Below, piece after piece: positions 10,891 to 22,082 of a stretch of DNA of 43,543 nt (within the stretch, counting starts at the first letter, position 1; every line of letters begins with the position of its first letter). Made by a program: the position numbers and the translations under genes. This DNA comes from Pelargonium nanum. Lineage: Eukaryota; Streptophyta; Magnoliopsida; Geraniales; Geraniaceae. The notes under the pieces were generated by a model that saw only the letters and a list, made by a program, of their open reading frames with translations, did no database searches and was not told where the DNA came from. The stretch is taken from contig JAYMTF010000234.1 of the NCBI GenBank assembly GCA_036897485.1, positions 1-43,543 on the forward strand, in the 5' to 3' direction.

Positions 10891-11344
10891 GGATTGAAAT
10901 AATACGTTACTACAAAACTCGAACTAGCTGAATATTACTGATAGTCTCATTCTGTACCTCTTTGGTGAGAGAATTATTACTGATGTACGTTTGCATTTAT
11001 GTTCCAATTTATGAAAGAACTAATTAAGTCAGATTTTAATGTCTCAGCTCAAGAACTGTATTTTTCTTGCTGTGAATTGAGGGCACATTGTTGTTGGTTA
11101 GGATTGAGATTAATTTTATATTTGAAGATGAATATTGGGAGGCGAAACATACACAAGCATTTGAAGCTACAAATGAAGCCAACACAATTCTATATATAAT
11201 CAATAGATATTTCCAAATTACATCCAAGAAAATCAACATCAATTCATACAAGTCAAGAAAATCACACAAAAGATCAGAAGATTACTCTTCTGTACAATAT
11301 TTTTCAAAACCAAAAACAAACTAAACCCACAAATTAAAGAGTTG

Positions 11345-12415
11345 CTAGTGCTTTCGCAGAGCCAAAGCAGACAATACAATCAATCCCAACAAGAGAACCA
11401 CAGAAATGAAGGAAGCCACCACAGCACCACTAACTTTCTGGCAAAAGTCACCAAACTGGTTGCAGATAGCCATCCAGTTTGTGTTTGCATTGCCATTGTG
11501 AGCCAAATACACTATTGCTGTTGCTGCTGCTCCACCAGAAGTATCCAAAGTAAGTGCCAACTGCAATATTTATTACCAAAACACCCATCAATTCACAATA
11601 TTTTAAGTAACCTCATACGCGTGCACGCCCTTAAATGCACGATAAATTATAACATTCATAATGTCAACATGCAACATGTTCACTCTCAGTGTCAGCCAAT
11701 GGCGGAGTCAGACTTTGCAGGGAGGGTAGGCATAAAATTTTAGGCAATATTAGTAAAAATTGGATGTCATCGCTAAGATGAGAAAACTAATTTCAAGTTC
11801 ATAAAGGGGAGTTAGGGTAGGCAGCTGCCTACTACAGCCTACCCCTAGCTCTGCCAATGCTGTTAGCACATGTCATTTAACATACAGATCAGAACACACA
11901 CTTAATATGGGATTAAGGATAGAGAATTATTACAGTGTCCAAAATGAGCAAGAGGAGTCTTGGTCCTGCGGCGTGGGGGCGAATGATGCACACTATGGAG
12001 AAAGGGAGGGATAGGACAAGGTACCCAGCAACTATGGACAGTGCAATGACAAAGAACCTGAATTCACAATTTCAATCATGTCATGTAACAACATTAACAT
12101 GGTACTAAACAAAGATTGAGAATATAGATGATCATGAGTCATGACCAATACATACGTGAAAGTGGGAAGATCATCGTAGCTAGCTTCGAACTGGAAGAAC
12201 TGAGTGAAGAAAGGGAGGGTCTCGTCGCTAGTTCCCATGGCGGATGCAGCAGCAAGTGCAACAACTATGGCACATATTCTGAGAACAAAGTCGAATATGG
12301 CTATGCCTTTCTTCAATCCTCCTTTTTCTTGGTGAGCTCCCGGTATGAGAGGTGCTTTTCCCTTAGCAACATCGCTCGACTCTGGAACATCAATGGTTGA
12401 ATCATGGTTCATCAT
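11345..12415 (-). CDS. Casparian strip membrane protein, tandem copy B
   Basis: Tandem duplicate of copy A with the same role in building the plasma-membrane Casparian strip domain. Exons: 12415-12156, 12057-11934 and 11560-11345, with lengths 260, 124 and 216 nt identical to copy A, giving 199 aa. The loop 1 signature [12 protein letters not shown] followed by YDDLP, the helix 1 Arg (FDFVLRI), the helix 3 Asp (LLILDT) and the loop 2 NGNANTNW plus two-Cys segment are all present. Over the last exon the copies differ at 12 of 71 residues, and over exon 2 at 6 of 41; the cytoplasmic N-terminus is the most diverged part. The ORF opens with two consecutive ATGs. Both copies keep intact frames and TATA boxes, so both are probably expressed. 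Confidence 0.93.
11697..11858. mobile_element. MITE in intron 2 of CASP copy B
   Basis: The left end CAATGGCGGAGTCAGA (11697-11712) and the complement of the right end CTAGCTCTGCCAATG (11845-11859) are imperfect inverted repeats. Both are followed inward by GGGTAGGC-type text. TGGCGGAGCCAGG-type ends are common in plant small transposons. The element is different from the two in the paralogous intron, so all three insertions postdate the gene duplication. Confidence 0.55.
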
Positions 12416-12537
12416 TTTGATTATTGGCCTGATGAGAGGGATAGGAACTTGAAGAGACTAGCTTGTGCTGTGAATAGATAGATGGTTATTGAATATTGAG
12501 AGCTTGTGATGATGATATTGGATTGATGGGTGAAGAT

Positions 12538-12545
12538 TATATATA
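12538..12545 (-). promoter_or_regulatory. TATA box of CASP copy B
   Basis: CTATATATAATC on the minus strand lies about 125 bases above the ATG at 12415. Confidence 0.65.
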
Positions 12546-12596
12546 GTGATGACCAAAGAAGAGTTGAAAATGTTATTGTGATTTGATATTGTGATT

Positions 12597-12628
12597 GTTG
12601 GAGCAGAGAGCCTATAGGGGAGTTGTTG
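12597..12628 (-). promoter_or_regulatory. conserved upstream element, CASP copy B
   Basis: GTTGGAGCAGAG then CTATAGGGGAGTTGTTG on the plus strand, matching 9521-9551 upstream of copy A and lying about 52 bases above the TATA box. The two halves are identical and only the few middle bases differ. Confidence 0.65.
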
Positions 12629-13646
12629 CTATGAGTTCTTGGTATTGAAAGTATTGGCAAGATGGCTTTAGCATATTTTCAAAATGGGAGGGAATGTCAA
12701 ACTGATTTGTTGATCAGATTAGGAATCTAACTAATTTGGTCATCATTTCTTTATACAAAATTAATATCTGTAAAGTCTTTTTCAATATTGATTAGTTTTT
12801 ATTGGGTTTGGTTCATTTTCATGTTTAAATTTAATTTATTTGACCATTGCAACTAATCATCAAAGAACTAGATTCCATTAAGGTGTCATTTGGTTTGAGA
12901 AACTAAACTACTATAGATTTTGAGTATCACATGAATACAAAATTTTGAATATATATACTTTAATACTTACATTAATTTTATGACAAAATATATGGTACAC
13001 AAAGTGAGTGTATAAGTTATTATATAATTCAAATTTGTGTATAAGCACATAGAAAATGCAAAATAGTGAAGAAAAATTTATGACATAAATGTCACTCAAA
13101 AATCTAATAAATTGCAGATATGGAATGCATATTTTATTTGGCTTTAGCAAGAATTTTAAATAACAAGAATCATTATTTCACATCCTCTCGTATGCTTCAC
13201 TTACCCCGAACATATAGAAAAGTGAACTTTCATATTGATTTTGTCGCTTTTTCATCAGAATTTATTTTCCCTGCGACCAAAACCCGACAAGAATAGAGAC
13301 TGAGATGGGGATATGTTTTGCTCCCATATGAAAATAGGGACATAAATTTTTTACATTGGGAACTATTAAAGATATATGACCAAGAAACTATGTATATTTA
13401 GTGGAAGTAAAAACCTATTGACAAGCAAGACATTTTTTCTTATATTCCTAAAAAGAAATAAGTACATTTTATTATCACCATCGGTAACACTGAAACATTA
13501 CATATTTCAACTAATATACACGAAAAACAAACAAAATAACATTATTGCCAAAAATGTTGTTATGGTTTTACTAAGGAAAAATAAAAAATAAACTTGAACA
13601 TCTACATCTTTTAGCAAAAATGTGCCAGTATAATGAACAAAATACA

Positions 13647-16600
13647 TCATGCTTCTACACTCCATCCACGCTCAGCAAGTGCCTCCTTCAACGACGAAGC
13701 AGCTTGTGCAGTGTCATTCAAAGGTGAATAATTCCAAGTTTCAGCTATCTGAGTATCCAAACACCATTTTCAACCATAATGTTTTTAGTTTGTTTCTTAA
13801 ATTTTCCGATAGTTGCATAAATTTATGACATGTTAAATCATCGATCATTTTGTTTATGCGCTAGGTATGGGCAATAATGCTTTTAAAGGAGCAGCAAGAT
13901 CTCACATAGTAGCAACTTACATTCTCTTTACCAGTGAATGCTCGAACAACTCCATGCTCTTGTAGGGACTTATGGAAATCTGCAAATTTCCATGTGCACA
14001 GTTCTGATCCAATTACATAGACAGGTTTCCTACGAACGATAAACGCTGTAAAAATGCATGCACTCGATTCTATTGCTACAAGAAATAGTAGAGTATGTAG
14101 GCAAGAATCAAGTGACCTCTCAACCGGCAGCTCCTGAGCACAACCTACAAAACAAGGCCTCATAGAGGTCTCAAAGAGAAAATCTCCATCCGAGGCCTTG
14201 TTTGCAGGTTGTGCTCAGGAGCTCCTGATCGAGAGGTCACTTGAGTCTTGCCTACATACTCTATTATTTCATGTAGCAACAAATTCATTGATACAATCAA
14301 AACCAATTAATGTGAACCCTAAGTTGTTGCACTTCTAACATACCCAGTACTGCAAGCCTCACTCAACATACTCACTGAATCAGCTGTGATGACAAAAGCA
14401 TCAGCTAATGCTAGATGTCCCATATGGGGGTTTGGACCTGAGCAGCATTGCATGAAAAGCGATTGAATATCATTTTCTCGTGATGAAAACAAACACACTA
14501 AAATACAACAACTTGAACGGCTATGGAAACAGTACCTTCACCGTCCCAAATGTAAACCTTGGGATTAGTATAGAATTCTTTCACTAAAATTTTGGATACC
14601 TGTTGATATAGCACCAAAAGGGGGAGACAAAGTGAGTACCCATCGAGCATTTCAATAAAAAAAAATTGCTAGAACTAGAAGCAATAATTGTACGGTTATT
14701 CGTACATTCTCAGGGGTTCTTCTAGAAAAAGATATTCTAACACTTCCACAGCTCCACAGAACACTCTGAAGCATAGCCATTAGCTTCTTTGCAAGATCTG
14801 TACCATATGGGCAGTGCTCTATAGAAAGAAAAGTGCATGTGAATATGAAATCCTTAGCAGGACAAGCTAATCTTTGGGACACACAAAAATATTTCAGGTA
14901 TGAACAAAAGAAGTGGGGTTTCATATGTTTTCTTCAAATAATTGTAACTGTCAAGAAGTTTTCCTTTAAGGAGGAGAAGTTAGTGTATGTTGTATATTTA
15001 CTCTTGTAACCTCCATATGAACATGTGTTGTAACAAACTCAAGGGACACTAACTTATTTCAGGGATAATATTGGTAATAACTAACTTTAAAAAAAAATAA
15101 AGATTACACTCATATTTTGAGACAAAAATACAAGAGAAACAAAACACTCATTTTGGGATGGAGGGAGTACATCATTACAAATAAACCACAAAACTGTTAG
15201 GATATAAGTAACAGTGTTATATCAATAATATTGCATAACATGTGAATAAGTAATGACATAAACGACAGGGAAGGTGAGGGGGATATATGAAAGGCCGAGT
15301 AAGAGTTCCTTACTAGCAGAACACCTCTGTGAAGAAAAACTTTTCACAACAAGGCCTCTATTGAACAAGAACGCCTAAAGTGACAATCAAAGGAGTTTCC
15401 ACATCAAAAGAAAAGACCAGGAAAAACATTGAAGTGTTCAAACCAATTATAATCTCCTTCATCAAATGAAAGTGAACAGTTATCAGTGATCTTACATAAA
15501 GATGGTCAGATTATCACAACAGAATATATCACAAAAATCATTCTTAAAAAATTCCTATTCAATTGTCTAATACTCCCTCCATCCTAAAGTAAGTGTCCGC
15601 CTTTCTATTTTGAGAAAATTTAGCATGTATATTTACTCTTCTATCCCCATACACGTGGCGTAACAAATTTAAGGGATACTAACTAACTTATTATAGGGAC
15701 ATTATTGGTAACTCATGCATAACTAACTTCTTAAACAAAAAACAAGACACTTATTTTGGGACGGATGGAGTATGTTATAACCGCTACTTTCTAAATGAAT
15801 CCTATCCATCTGAAGAGCATGAAATCTTATACGCCTCTGCTCATAATACACTATTAAAACATAACCCCTCCGTCCCAAAATGAGTGTATCGGTTTCCTTT
15901 TCGAAAAAAATTAAAGGGAAGTTTGTTCATGTTGTACATTTCTAGTTATATCCCTATGGACATGTATTGTAACAAACTCAAGGTATACTAACTTATTAGA
16001 GAGATTTCACTGGCAACTCATGCATAACTAACTTCCTAAAAATGAAAGAAAACACTCATTTTGAAACAAAAATACAAGAAAACAGGACACACATTTTGGG
16101 ACGGAGGGATTATTATACTTTCTCATGAACCAAATCACCAAGCAGTAGTCAACAACTGAAATTATAAAATCCTGAATCATCACATAAGCAGAAGAATGTA
16201 AAATACAACATTCTGGACACATAACAACTTACTTGTAGGGCCCCCAATATTAACAACAAGCAAAGGCCTCGCAAGCAGTGCCAACTTATCCTGCCACGCA
16301 GAAGCAGCACTTCTAAGTGCAGCAGAATCAGCCCGATGAAGAGCTCCAACAGTGAGAACCTGAGGTTCAAAGTTGCATGCCTGTGAGGCTGATACAATTG
16401 CAAAACTATAATCAATAGCCGATATTCTTTACCAGTGGAATACATACCACATTTTTGCCAGGTGGTTCTCGTGGAGTTATCCATCTCCTTAGAAACCAGG
16501 GAACTTGTTCTTGAGCATGGGGAGTTAATGGATAATAATCATGACGCGGAGTAATAATCAAATCAAACCTATTCAGATGTGACCTTGGATGCTGTATCTG

Positions 16601-18323
16601 AGGCGTTGCGTCAAAGAATAACTTAGAAATTTTATAAATAGATCATTACCACAACAACAACAAAAATAGATATATTTTAACCTGCACGACAAAAACATTT
16701 TCTGGAGCTAACCGTTTTATGGAGCTTGCAGCAGAAATGGTATCCCGGCCAGATGCAATGACCAACAATGGTCCTTCCCTAGCAGAAGTGATACAATTAC
16801 AATAAAACTAATAGTTAACGGCTATTACGGAAAAAAATCAATGCAAGATGTGCTTTAAGCGCAGCTATACACATGCCTCTCTAATTATTAGATTATTTAT
16901 GAACTCAACATGAAAATATTGGTTACACTGAAACTTATTTTAGGTGGTCATAACATAAATAACAAGAATGGATATAGCAATACCCTATTCCAAGAACCCC
17001 TTGCGTGATGAAGGACAAGCTATTTCACAAGTATCCCTCAATAACTCAAGTCAACAACACCATCATTACAAATACATGAGACTGGCTACAAAGAAAATAT
17101 ACATACTTTTGAAAGGTTCCACGAGCCATATTCGCAATCTGCTTGGCGTCAGCTTCTAAAATATCTGATAAGTTTACATAGAAAAAGGTATCAGAAGATA
17201 CAAGCCACTACTTTTACATAAACAATTGTATACTAAAAAAATATATTGCTAAGCTTTTCATACCCATTTTCCCAGCTGCAAGAGGCATAACCTTTTTCCT
17301 CTCAACTGCTATTTGAAACCATGAATCACCACAGATCCATCTCATGACAGAGTCACATCTTTTGTGGAGAGAAACTGGAAGCCAATGAAGCCACCCATTG
17401 ATTCCTCCTCTAGGCCTGATTACACGCTGCAGAAATGTCAATCCACAGGCTACAGACAAGTTCAAAGAACCAATTTTCCCACAAAATACAATCTAAAACA
17501 CGCACAATGAACTCCAAACTTTCAACAATCTAAAATCCCAAGGAAACGTATCTTACACCTATATTTTCACAATATACATCAAAGTTGAAACAATACACCT
17601 CCAGAAGCAAAACACTTTGGCACAACATAGCCTTGTCATAGTAATGGCAACATATATATTTTTGAATTGAAATCATATTTAAAATATATCCCTAATAATT
17701 TTTTTATTTTCTTTTTATTTTTAACCATGAGTTTTCCGAAGCGGGCCCGCGATCAGCACCTTTAAGCCATACCACACTCATACTAATCCTCATTCGAGCC
17801 CTGTAGGACCACAAGGGCGGCAAAACTCTCCCCACCAAGTTTTAATGCAGCTGCATTCTCTGGTACTCGTACTCGAGACCTCAGGTTATGCTGGAACAAC
17901 CCTTTACCAGTTGACCCACGCGCTTGGTGGTAATCCCTAAGAATTTTTACTTTGAAACAAACAGAGCAAGCAATATTCACACAGTTCTAGCAGCATTCAT
18001 TACCAGATTCTCCACTTAAAAATTGGCTAAGATTCAATTTTATTCTTCATTATCATCAAATTTTCATGGAAACAAACAGAGCTACAATAAATTCTTGAAA
18101 CAGTACTAACAGGATTCATACACAGAAAAAAATTAAGGCTTTTAGAGAGGAAGAAGAAGAAGTTGGTACTGACGCATAAGGAGTGTCTATCGGCGAGGCC
18201 CAGAGCACGAACCAAACCGATGCACTGATTCTCTGCGCCGGCGAAGCCGTTACCGATGACAACCGCCCGTCTGATTACGCCGGAACCCCCACCTCCGAAG
18301 ATCTCCGGCCTGATCGACCTCAT
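13647..18323 (-). CDS. ELM1: ELM1-type mitochondrial fission factor (11 exons)
   Basis: Plant-specific peripheral protein of the mitochondrial outer membrane that helps recruit dynamin-related protein DRP3A for division (Arabidopsis ELM1 family). Exons: 18323-18174, 17426-17264, 17164-17107, 16778-16682, 16597-16448, 16359-16233, 14818-14706, 14599-14536, 14437-14344, 14029-13921 and 13748-13647, total 1227 nt, 408 aa (I recall about 427 for Arabidopsis). Diagnostic blocks: RRAVVIGNGFAGAENQCIGL near the N-terminus, GGINGWLHWLPVSLHKR, IQHPRSHLNRFDLIITPRHD with YYPLTP, FLRRWITPREPP, VLTVGALHRAD, VVNIGGPT, VRISFSRRTPEN, VYIWDGEGPNPHMGHLALAD, VITADSVSMLSEACSTGKP and WKFADFHKSLQEHGVVRAFTG. It is head to head with the cyclophilin. 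Intron 6 (about 1.4 kb) carries three MITEs, intron 1 a SINE and intron 9 a long hairpin. I see no break in the frame. Confidence 0.93.
14072..14281. repeat. long inverted repeat (hairpin) in ELM1 intron 9
   Basis: The left arm 14072-14161 and right arm 14192-14281 are reverse complements with roughly ten mismatches and one indel over about 89 bases, separated by a 30-base spacer. Example of pairing: AGAGTATGTAGGCAAGA at left and its complement at right. The structure lies wholly between the splice borders 14343 and 14030, so the ELM1 pre-mRNA would contain a stem of about 89 bp. It could be a foldback transposon or a precursor-like hairpin; no terminal duplication is evident. Confidence 0.8.
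14968..15170. mobile_element. Stowaway-like MITE copy 1, left end lost
   Basis: The right end TTTTGGGATGGAGGGAGTA matches the classic CTCCCTCCRTCCCA terminus in reverse orientation. The interior (TGTTGTAACAAACTCAAGGG, ACTAACTTATT, AATAACTAACTTT) matches copies 2 and 3. No CTCCCTCC terminus is found at the left, so it is truncated. Confidence 0.65.
15571..15772. mobile_element. Stowaway-like MITE copy 2, complete
   Basis: It begins TACTCCCTCCATCC and ends with GGGACGGATGGAGTA, near-perfect inverted ends bordered by TA as expected for Tc1/mariner-related Stowaway elements. Length is about 202 bp, non-coding, inside ELM1 intron 6. Confidence 0.8.
15862..16113. mobile_element. Stowaway-like MITE copy 3
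   Basis: The left end TAACCCCTCCGTCCCAAAAT and right end ATTTTGGGACGGAGGGATTA are inverted repeats. About 250 bp, same interior as copies 1 and 2, with an internal partial duplication of the ACACTCATTTTG segment near the right end. Confidence 0.8.
17715..17945 (-). mobile_element. tRNA-derived SINE, family 2, copy d, in ELM1 intron 1
   Basis: On the minus strand GCGTGGGTCAACTGGTAAAG (box A-like TGGGTCAACTGG, about 17908-17919) is followed by GAGGTCTCGAGTACGAG (box B-like, about 17866-17882). The tail contains CTCGAATGAGGATTAGTATG and AGTGTGGTA (about 17768-17799) and ends A/T-rich. The tail matches the copy at 9924-9952 with few changes. Same orientation as ELM1 transcription. Confidence 0.65.
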
Positions 18324-18629
18324 CGAATCACCCTCACAACCACCGCGTCACACCGTATCAATCCTCCATTGGCCTCATTTATCAGAGCTCGTCTGTCTCC
18401 AAACTTTCCGATCACTGATTCACTGTCCTCACTGTGTACTTGACCTTTTTGTCTCAAAATCGGGTTCGGGTTAACGGCCCAGCCCACAATGCGTCCGTGG
18501 GTACCGGATCAACTGAGATCCGACCCGAAAAGATCTGGTTAAAGCCCTGTAAAGAGAGGGTCTAGTGTCTTCGTCTCCGAGAATCTCTGTGAAGGTCACT
18601 ACTTTTGGCGAAGTATTGTTCAGTGAAAG
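18324..18629. promoter_or_regulatory. shared bidirectional promoter of ELM1 and CYP18-2
   Basis: Only about 306 bases separate the two ATGs, which point away from each other. The interval is GC-richer than its surroundings and has no clear TATA box on either strand. It holds GGCCCAGCCCA at about 18476-18486, resembling the site II (TGGGCC/GGCCCA, TCP-bound) elements typical of plant housekeeping bidirectional promoters. Part of it must also be 5' UTR for both genes. Confidence 0.6.
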
Positions 18630-21205
18630 ATGTGGGCAAGTGCGGAAGGAGGAGCTCCGGAGGTGACTCTGGAGACGTCCATGGGCTCTTTCACAGTTGA
18701 GGTATTTTTTTTTTCTCTTTTCTGTTTGGTTGCTGGGAAAGTGAAGGAAAACGAAAGGGAATTCACTTCTCAATTTTAATTAGTGAGCTAAAGTAGGGCA
18801 AATTTTTGCGGTAGGATCAATTGAACTTGTTTATGTTCTCTTTCCTTGATATTTTCTCGGTTAACAAACAGGAAATTAGTGAAAAAAATTGAACTTTGTT
18901 TTGTTGTTGCTTATAATCACAGCTATACTACAAGCACGCCCCCAGAACTTGCAGGAACTTCATTGAACTGTCCCGCAGAGGTTACTATGACAATGTCAAG
19001 TTCCACAGAATCATCAAGGTGCTCCTCACTTTCTTTCTCATGCATCTGTTTTTGTAGCCTGTGAATAGATGAATGTGCTTTAATGTCCCTATGGAGTATA
19101 TAGGACTGTTCAATTTACATGAATCTTCGGGTTATTGTTTTGCTCGACTGATTATATTTTCTGGCATTAGGACTTCATGGTGCAAGGTGGGGATCCCACC
19201 GGGACTGGAAGGGGCGGAGAATCAATCTATGGGTGTGTGCCTTTTCTTTCTTTTTTTATTTGATTTCTTTGTGTCGATAGAAAATGTTCATAGTAGAGAA
19301 ATGAATTGTGGATATTCTAATTTGATGTTTGTGAGGGTTAGCTAATTGAGTTATCTAATGACGGGTCTCAGTGCGAAGTTTGAAGATGAAGTAAAACCAG
19401 AGCTGAAGCATACTGGAGCTGGTATTTTATCCATGGCTAATGCTGGTCCAAACACAAATGGAAGTCAGTTCTTCATTACCTTGGCACCTACTCCTTCGTT
19501 GGATGGTAATAATTTGGTTCTCTTCAGTTCTTGATAAGATTCATTATGGCGGTTATGTCAAAACTTTTTATTAATTCATACATTTTGACAAATAAAGTAT
19601 CAGAATGGTTGCTTTTGTAGGAATGCATCTTCTTTTTCAAACTTATTTTGTGGAGACTTTTTATGTTTGCCCACCATTCTAATCATAACAAAGTTGTACA
19701 TGGTTGTAGGAAACTTCATCATATTAGGGCTGTTAGTTGTATGGTCGTGTAGAAATCTAAACCTCGACGACTACTTTATAGGAAGTAGGAACATCTCTCA
19801 TGAAAAATCAGGCAATGATGTTGAAGATGGATACTCGTGGCCATCTCTGGCACATCAGTTTTCTCAAAGACTTTTACACTATTGCTATCGTATGTAGCAA
19901 TCCTTATGTTCATGTGTATCTTATTTAGTCTAGGCCGTTGCCATACACTGATACACCCTTTAAGAATGCATTGACACTTGAACAGAACAAAGTGATTTGC
20001 TTTGCGTCTAGCTCCACTTGAATTCGTGGTATTTAACAGTTTAAGGCTATAACTGAGTACTAAATTGTTAATTGCTCATAAAATGTGTCTGAGATGTCTT
20101 GATATGTCATAAAGGACTTGCATGTCTCGATGCAGAAATTGATCTTTTGCTGATAAATGGTAATTGTTTGCAGTTTTTCACTCTCTTCTTCACGCCTTTT
20201 TTTCGTTATGTGTGTGTTTGCCTTGATTTAGTAATGCTCTCCAAGTGGCATTTTAGAAATTGCACTAGTAGAAATGTTCATTTTGTGTAGCATTTATATG
20301 GTGATATCAAATTTTCCCATTATGAATATTTTTAAGAAAAAAAATGATAAATTTGGTTCTCGTTTGTTCTATTTCACTTTATTGTCATTATTAATTTTCA
20401 TCATGATGTAGCAGATCCCAATTTCCCAATATTGTTTGGTAATGCTGTTGTTTTGTATTAATACCTTTTGAATTATGTTAATGTATGCAGGTAAGCACAC
20501 AATATTTGGAAGAGTGTGTAGGGGAATGGAAATTATCAAAAGGCTGGGCAGTGTCCAAACTGATAACAATGATAGGTACGTCTTTAAAATGTTCTCAAGC
20601 AAGCACTGTGCTGTTATCCCTAGTACATTCATATACTCTATATTTCACTGTTAACTAACTTTGAACACACAACCTCGAGTTCAACATATCATCTTTCATT
20701 ATTAAACACCCAATTATCCCCCACCCAGACCCGTACACGCACCAAAAGAAAAAGAGGAAGCTAGTTTTACCCATGTAACAGTATCCATAAGCAACTCTGC
20801 CATCTTCATTGTTATTTGATCTGCAACCACCTCCTTAGTCTCTAGTCCATTCCCACTTCACTAACTCACATGATTGAAGCACCATCCCATCCTTCCACAG
20901 CATCATCATTTACACTAGGCATTCACATCACATAATATAATGTGAGTTGCTTGACCCGGGATATTATGCATCCCAAATCACCATAGGTCGGTAAAGACAA
21001 CGTTACATTATTCTATTGATTATGCGGAGACCTTCATGTAGCTTCCTAGTTGCTAGCTTTATTCATGGGTTCATTGCTTTAGTTGTTTCATGCCGTCGAG
21101 ATCAATCCTGTAGTTTTCTTAGATAACTTACACACTTACAATTTTATTCGCTGCTACAGACCCATCCATGACGTGAAGATTCTGCGAGCAGCAGTGAAAG
21201 ATTAA
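18630..21205 (+). CDS. CYP18-2: cyclophilin, CYP18-2/PPIL1 type (6 exons)
   Basis: Peptidyl-prolyl cis-trans isomerase of the PPIL1 class, which in other eukaryotes binds SKIP and sits in activated spliceosomes. Exons: 18630-18701, 18923-19018, 19171-19232, 19372-19505, 20491-20575 and 21160-21205, total 495 nt, 164 aa. The cyclophilin fold is complete: [51 protein letters not shown] (catalytic Arg in FHR, then F, M and Q), [39 protein letters not shown] and [11 protein letters not shown] at the end. The Trp used by human CypA for cyclosporin binding is replaced by Ser (PTPSLDG), as I recall for Arabidopsis CYP18-2, so weak drug binding is expected. There is no transit peptide or extra domain, suggesting a nucleocytoplasmic protein. 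Every intron is GT..AG. Confidence 0.95.
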
Positions 21206-22082
21206 TGAAGCTATTGCAGGAGCAAGTGTTCTAATTTAAAACGGATCTACCAACCACCTATCAGTTTCTTGGATATTCTACTAAAATAGGAAGCAATGAT
21301 GAGAAGCAATCCAGACCTGTTACCTCAGTTTTCTATGATTTTGCACATTTGTTTGGCACATATCTGCCTTGGACGGAGAGAAAATGATTGCTCATTTGAT
21401 CTTCAATTACTGTCTGCAGAAAGTTTCTTCCATTGATGCCAAATTTTGCCATTGTTCTTCATATTGAATGTTTATTGGAGATCTGGAAGTTGCTTCTATT
21501 TGTTACCTGTTTTGCCAATTGGAGTAACTCAACAAGACAGACAATTAGTTGGGCAGCCATTAACGATACCGTTACCTAAATCTTAGTTTTCAATTTCATC
21601 ACATTTATATTTTACTCTTCCAAGAGACCAAACCATGGATTTGAAGCCAATTCAAAATAGGAAATAGGGCATTCTCAAAGAAATCAGAACACTATAATAT
21701 ACAAACCATAACACCTATAGTTCTGGGGAAAAAATGCTCTACAGAAGCCCTAAAATTTTATCACTTCTTTCTACTCAACTATAATTCTCTCTTGCACAAC
21801 TAAAAATCAAACTACGAATGGACTCGGCGCATTCTTTTCCCAAAAAATGTGATCCTATGCAAACATACAGACTGGTGGCCACTTAAATAACCATGAGCAT
21901 CAATTCCAGAGGATGCATCAATAATCATACACCATGAGAAGCTCCACCTGAAATCAAGTAATACACTCGGAAGAAAAACCAAACCAAACCAGCCTTCATG
22001 AACGCATTGAAAGATGTCCAGTTAGATCATGTTTATGCCAGCTCAACTTCCCAGAGTTCGGTTAATGTAGCTGAGCTCCATT
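21206..22082. other. convergent intergenic spacer
   Basis: 3' UTRs and downstream sequence of CYP18-2 (+) and SPY (-), which run toward each other. I see no gene, repeat or RNA signature here. Confidence 0.6.

Larger units (their letters stand above)
9366..11344. other. intergenic region between the CASP copies
   Basis: This holds the promoter of CASP copy A (TATA box and conserved motif listed separately), a plus-strand SINE near 9808-9990, a diverged Stowaway-like relic near 10700-10890 and the 3' UTR of CASP copy B at the right end. No additional conserved gene was found. Confidence 0.6.
12416..13646. other. CASP copy B promoter and intergenic spacer
   Basis: Upstream region of CASP copy B (TATA box and conserved element listed separately), then AT-rich sequence with no recognisable gene, then the ELM1 3' UTR next to 13647. 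Confidence 0.6.

Noticed and set aside
11342..11743. 133-codon plus-strand frame opposite CASP copy B
   Set aside because: It is antisense to the conserved third exon and runs into a MITE; its product resembles nothing.
17860..17925. Possible minus-strand tRNA gene in ELM1 intron 1
   Set aside because: Same reason: Pol III boxes only, inside a longer repeated element.
18183..18474. Plus-strand frames between ELM1 and the cyclophilin
   Set aside because: They overlap ELM1 exon 1 in antisense and the shared promoter; no conserved product.
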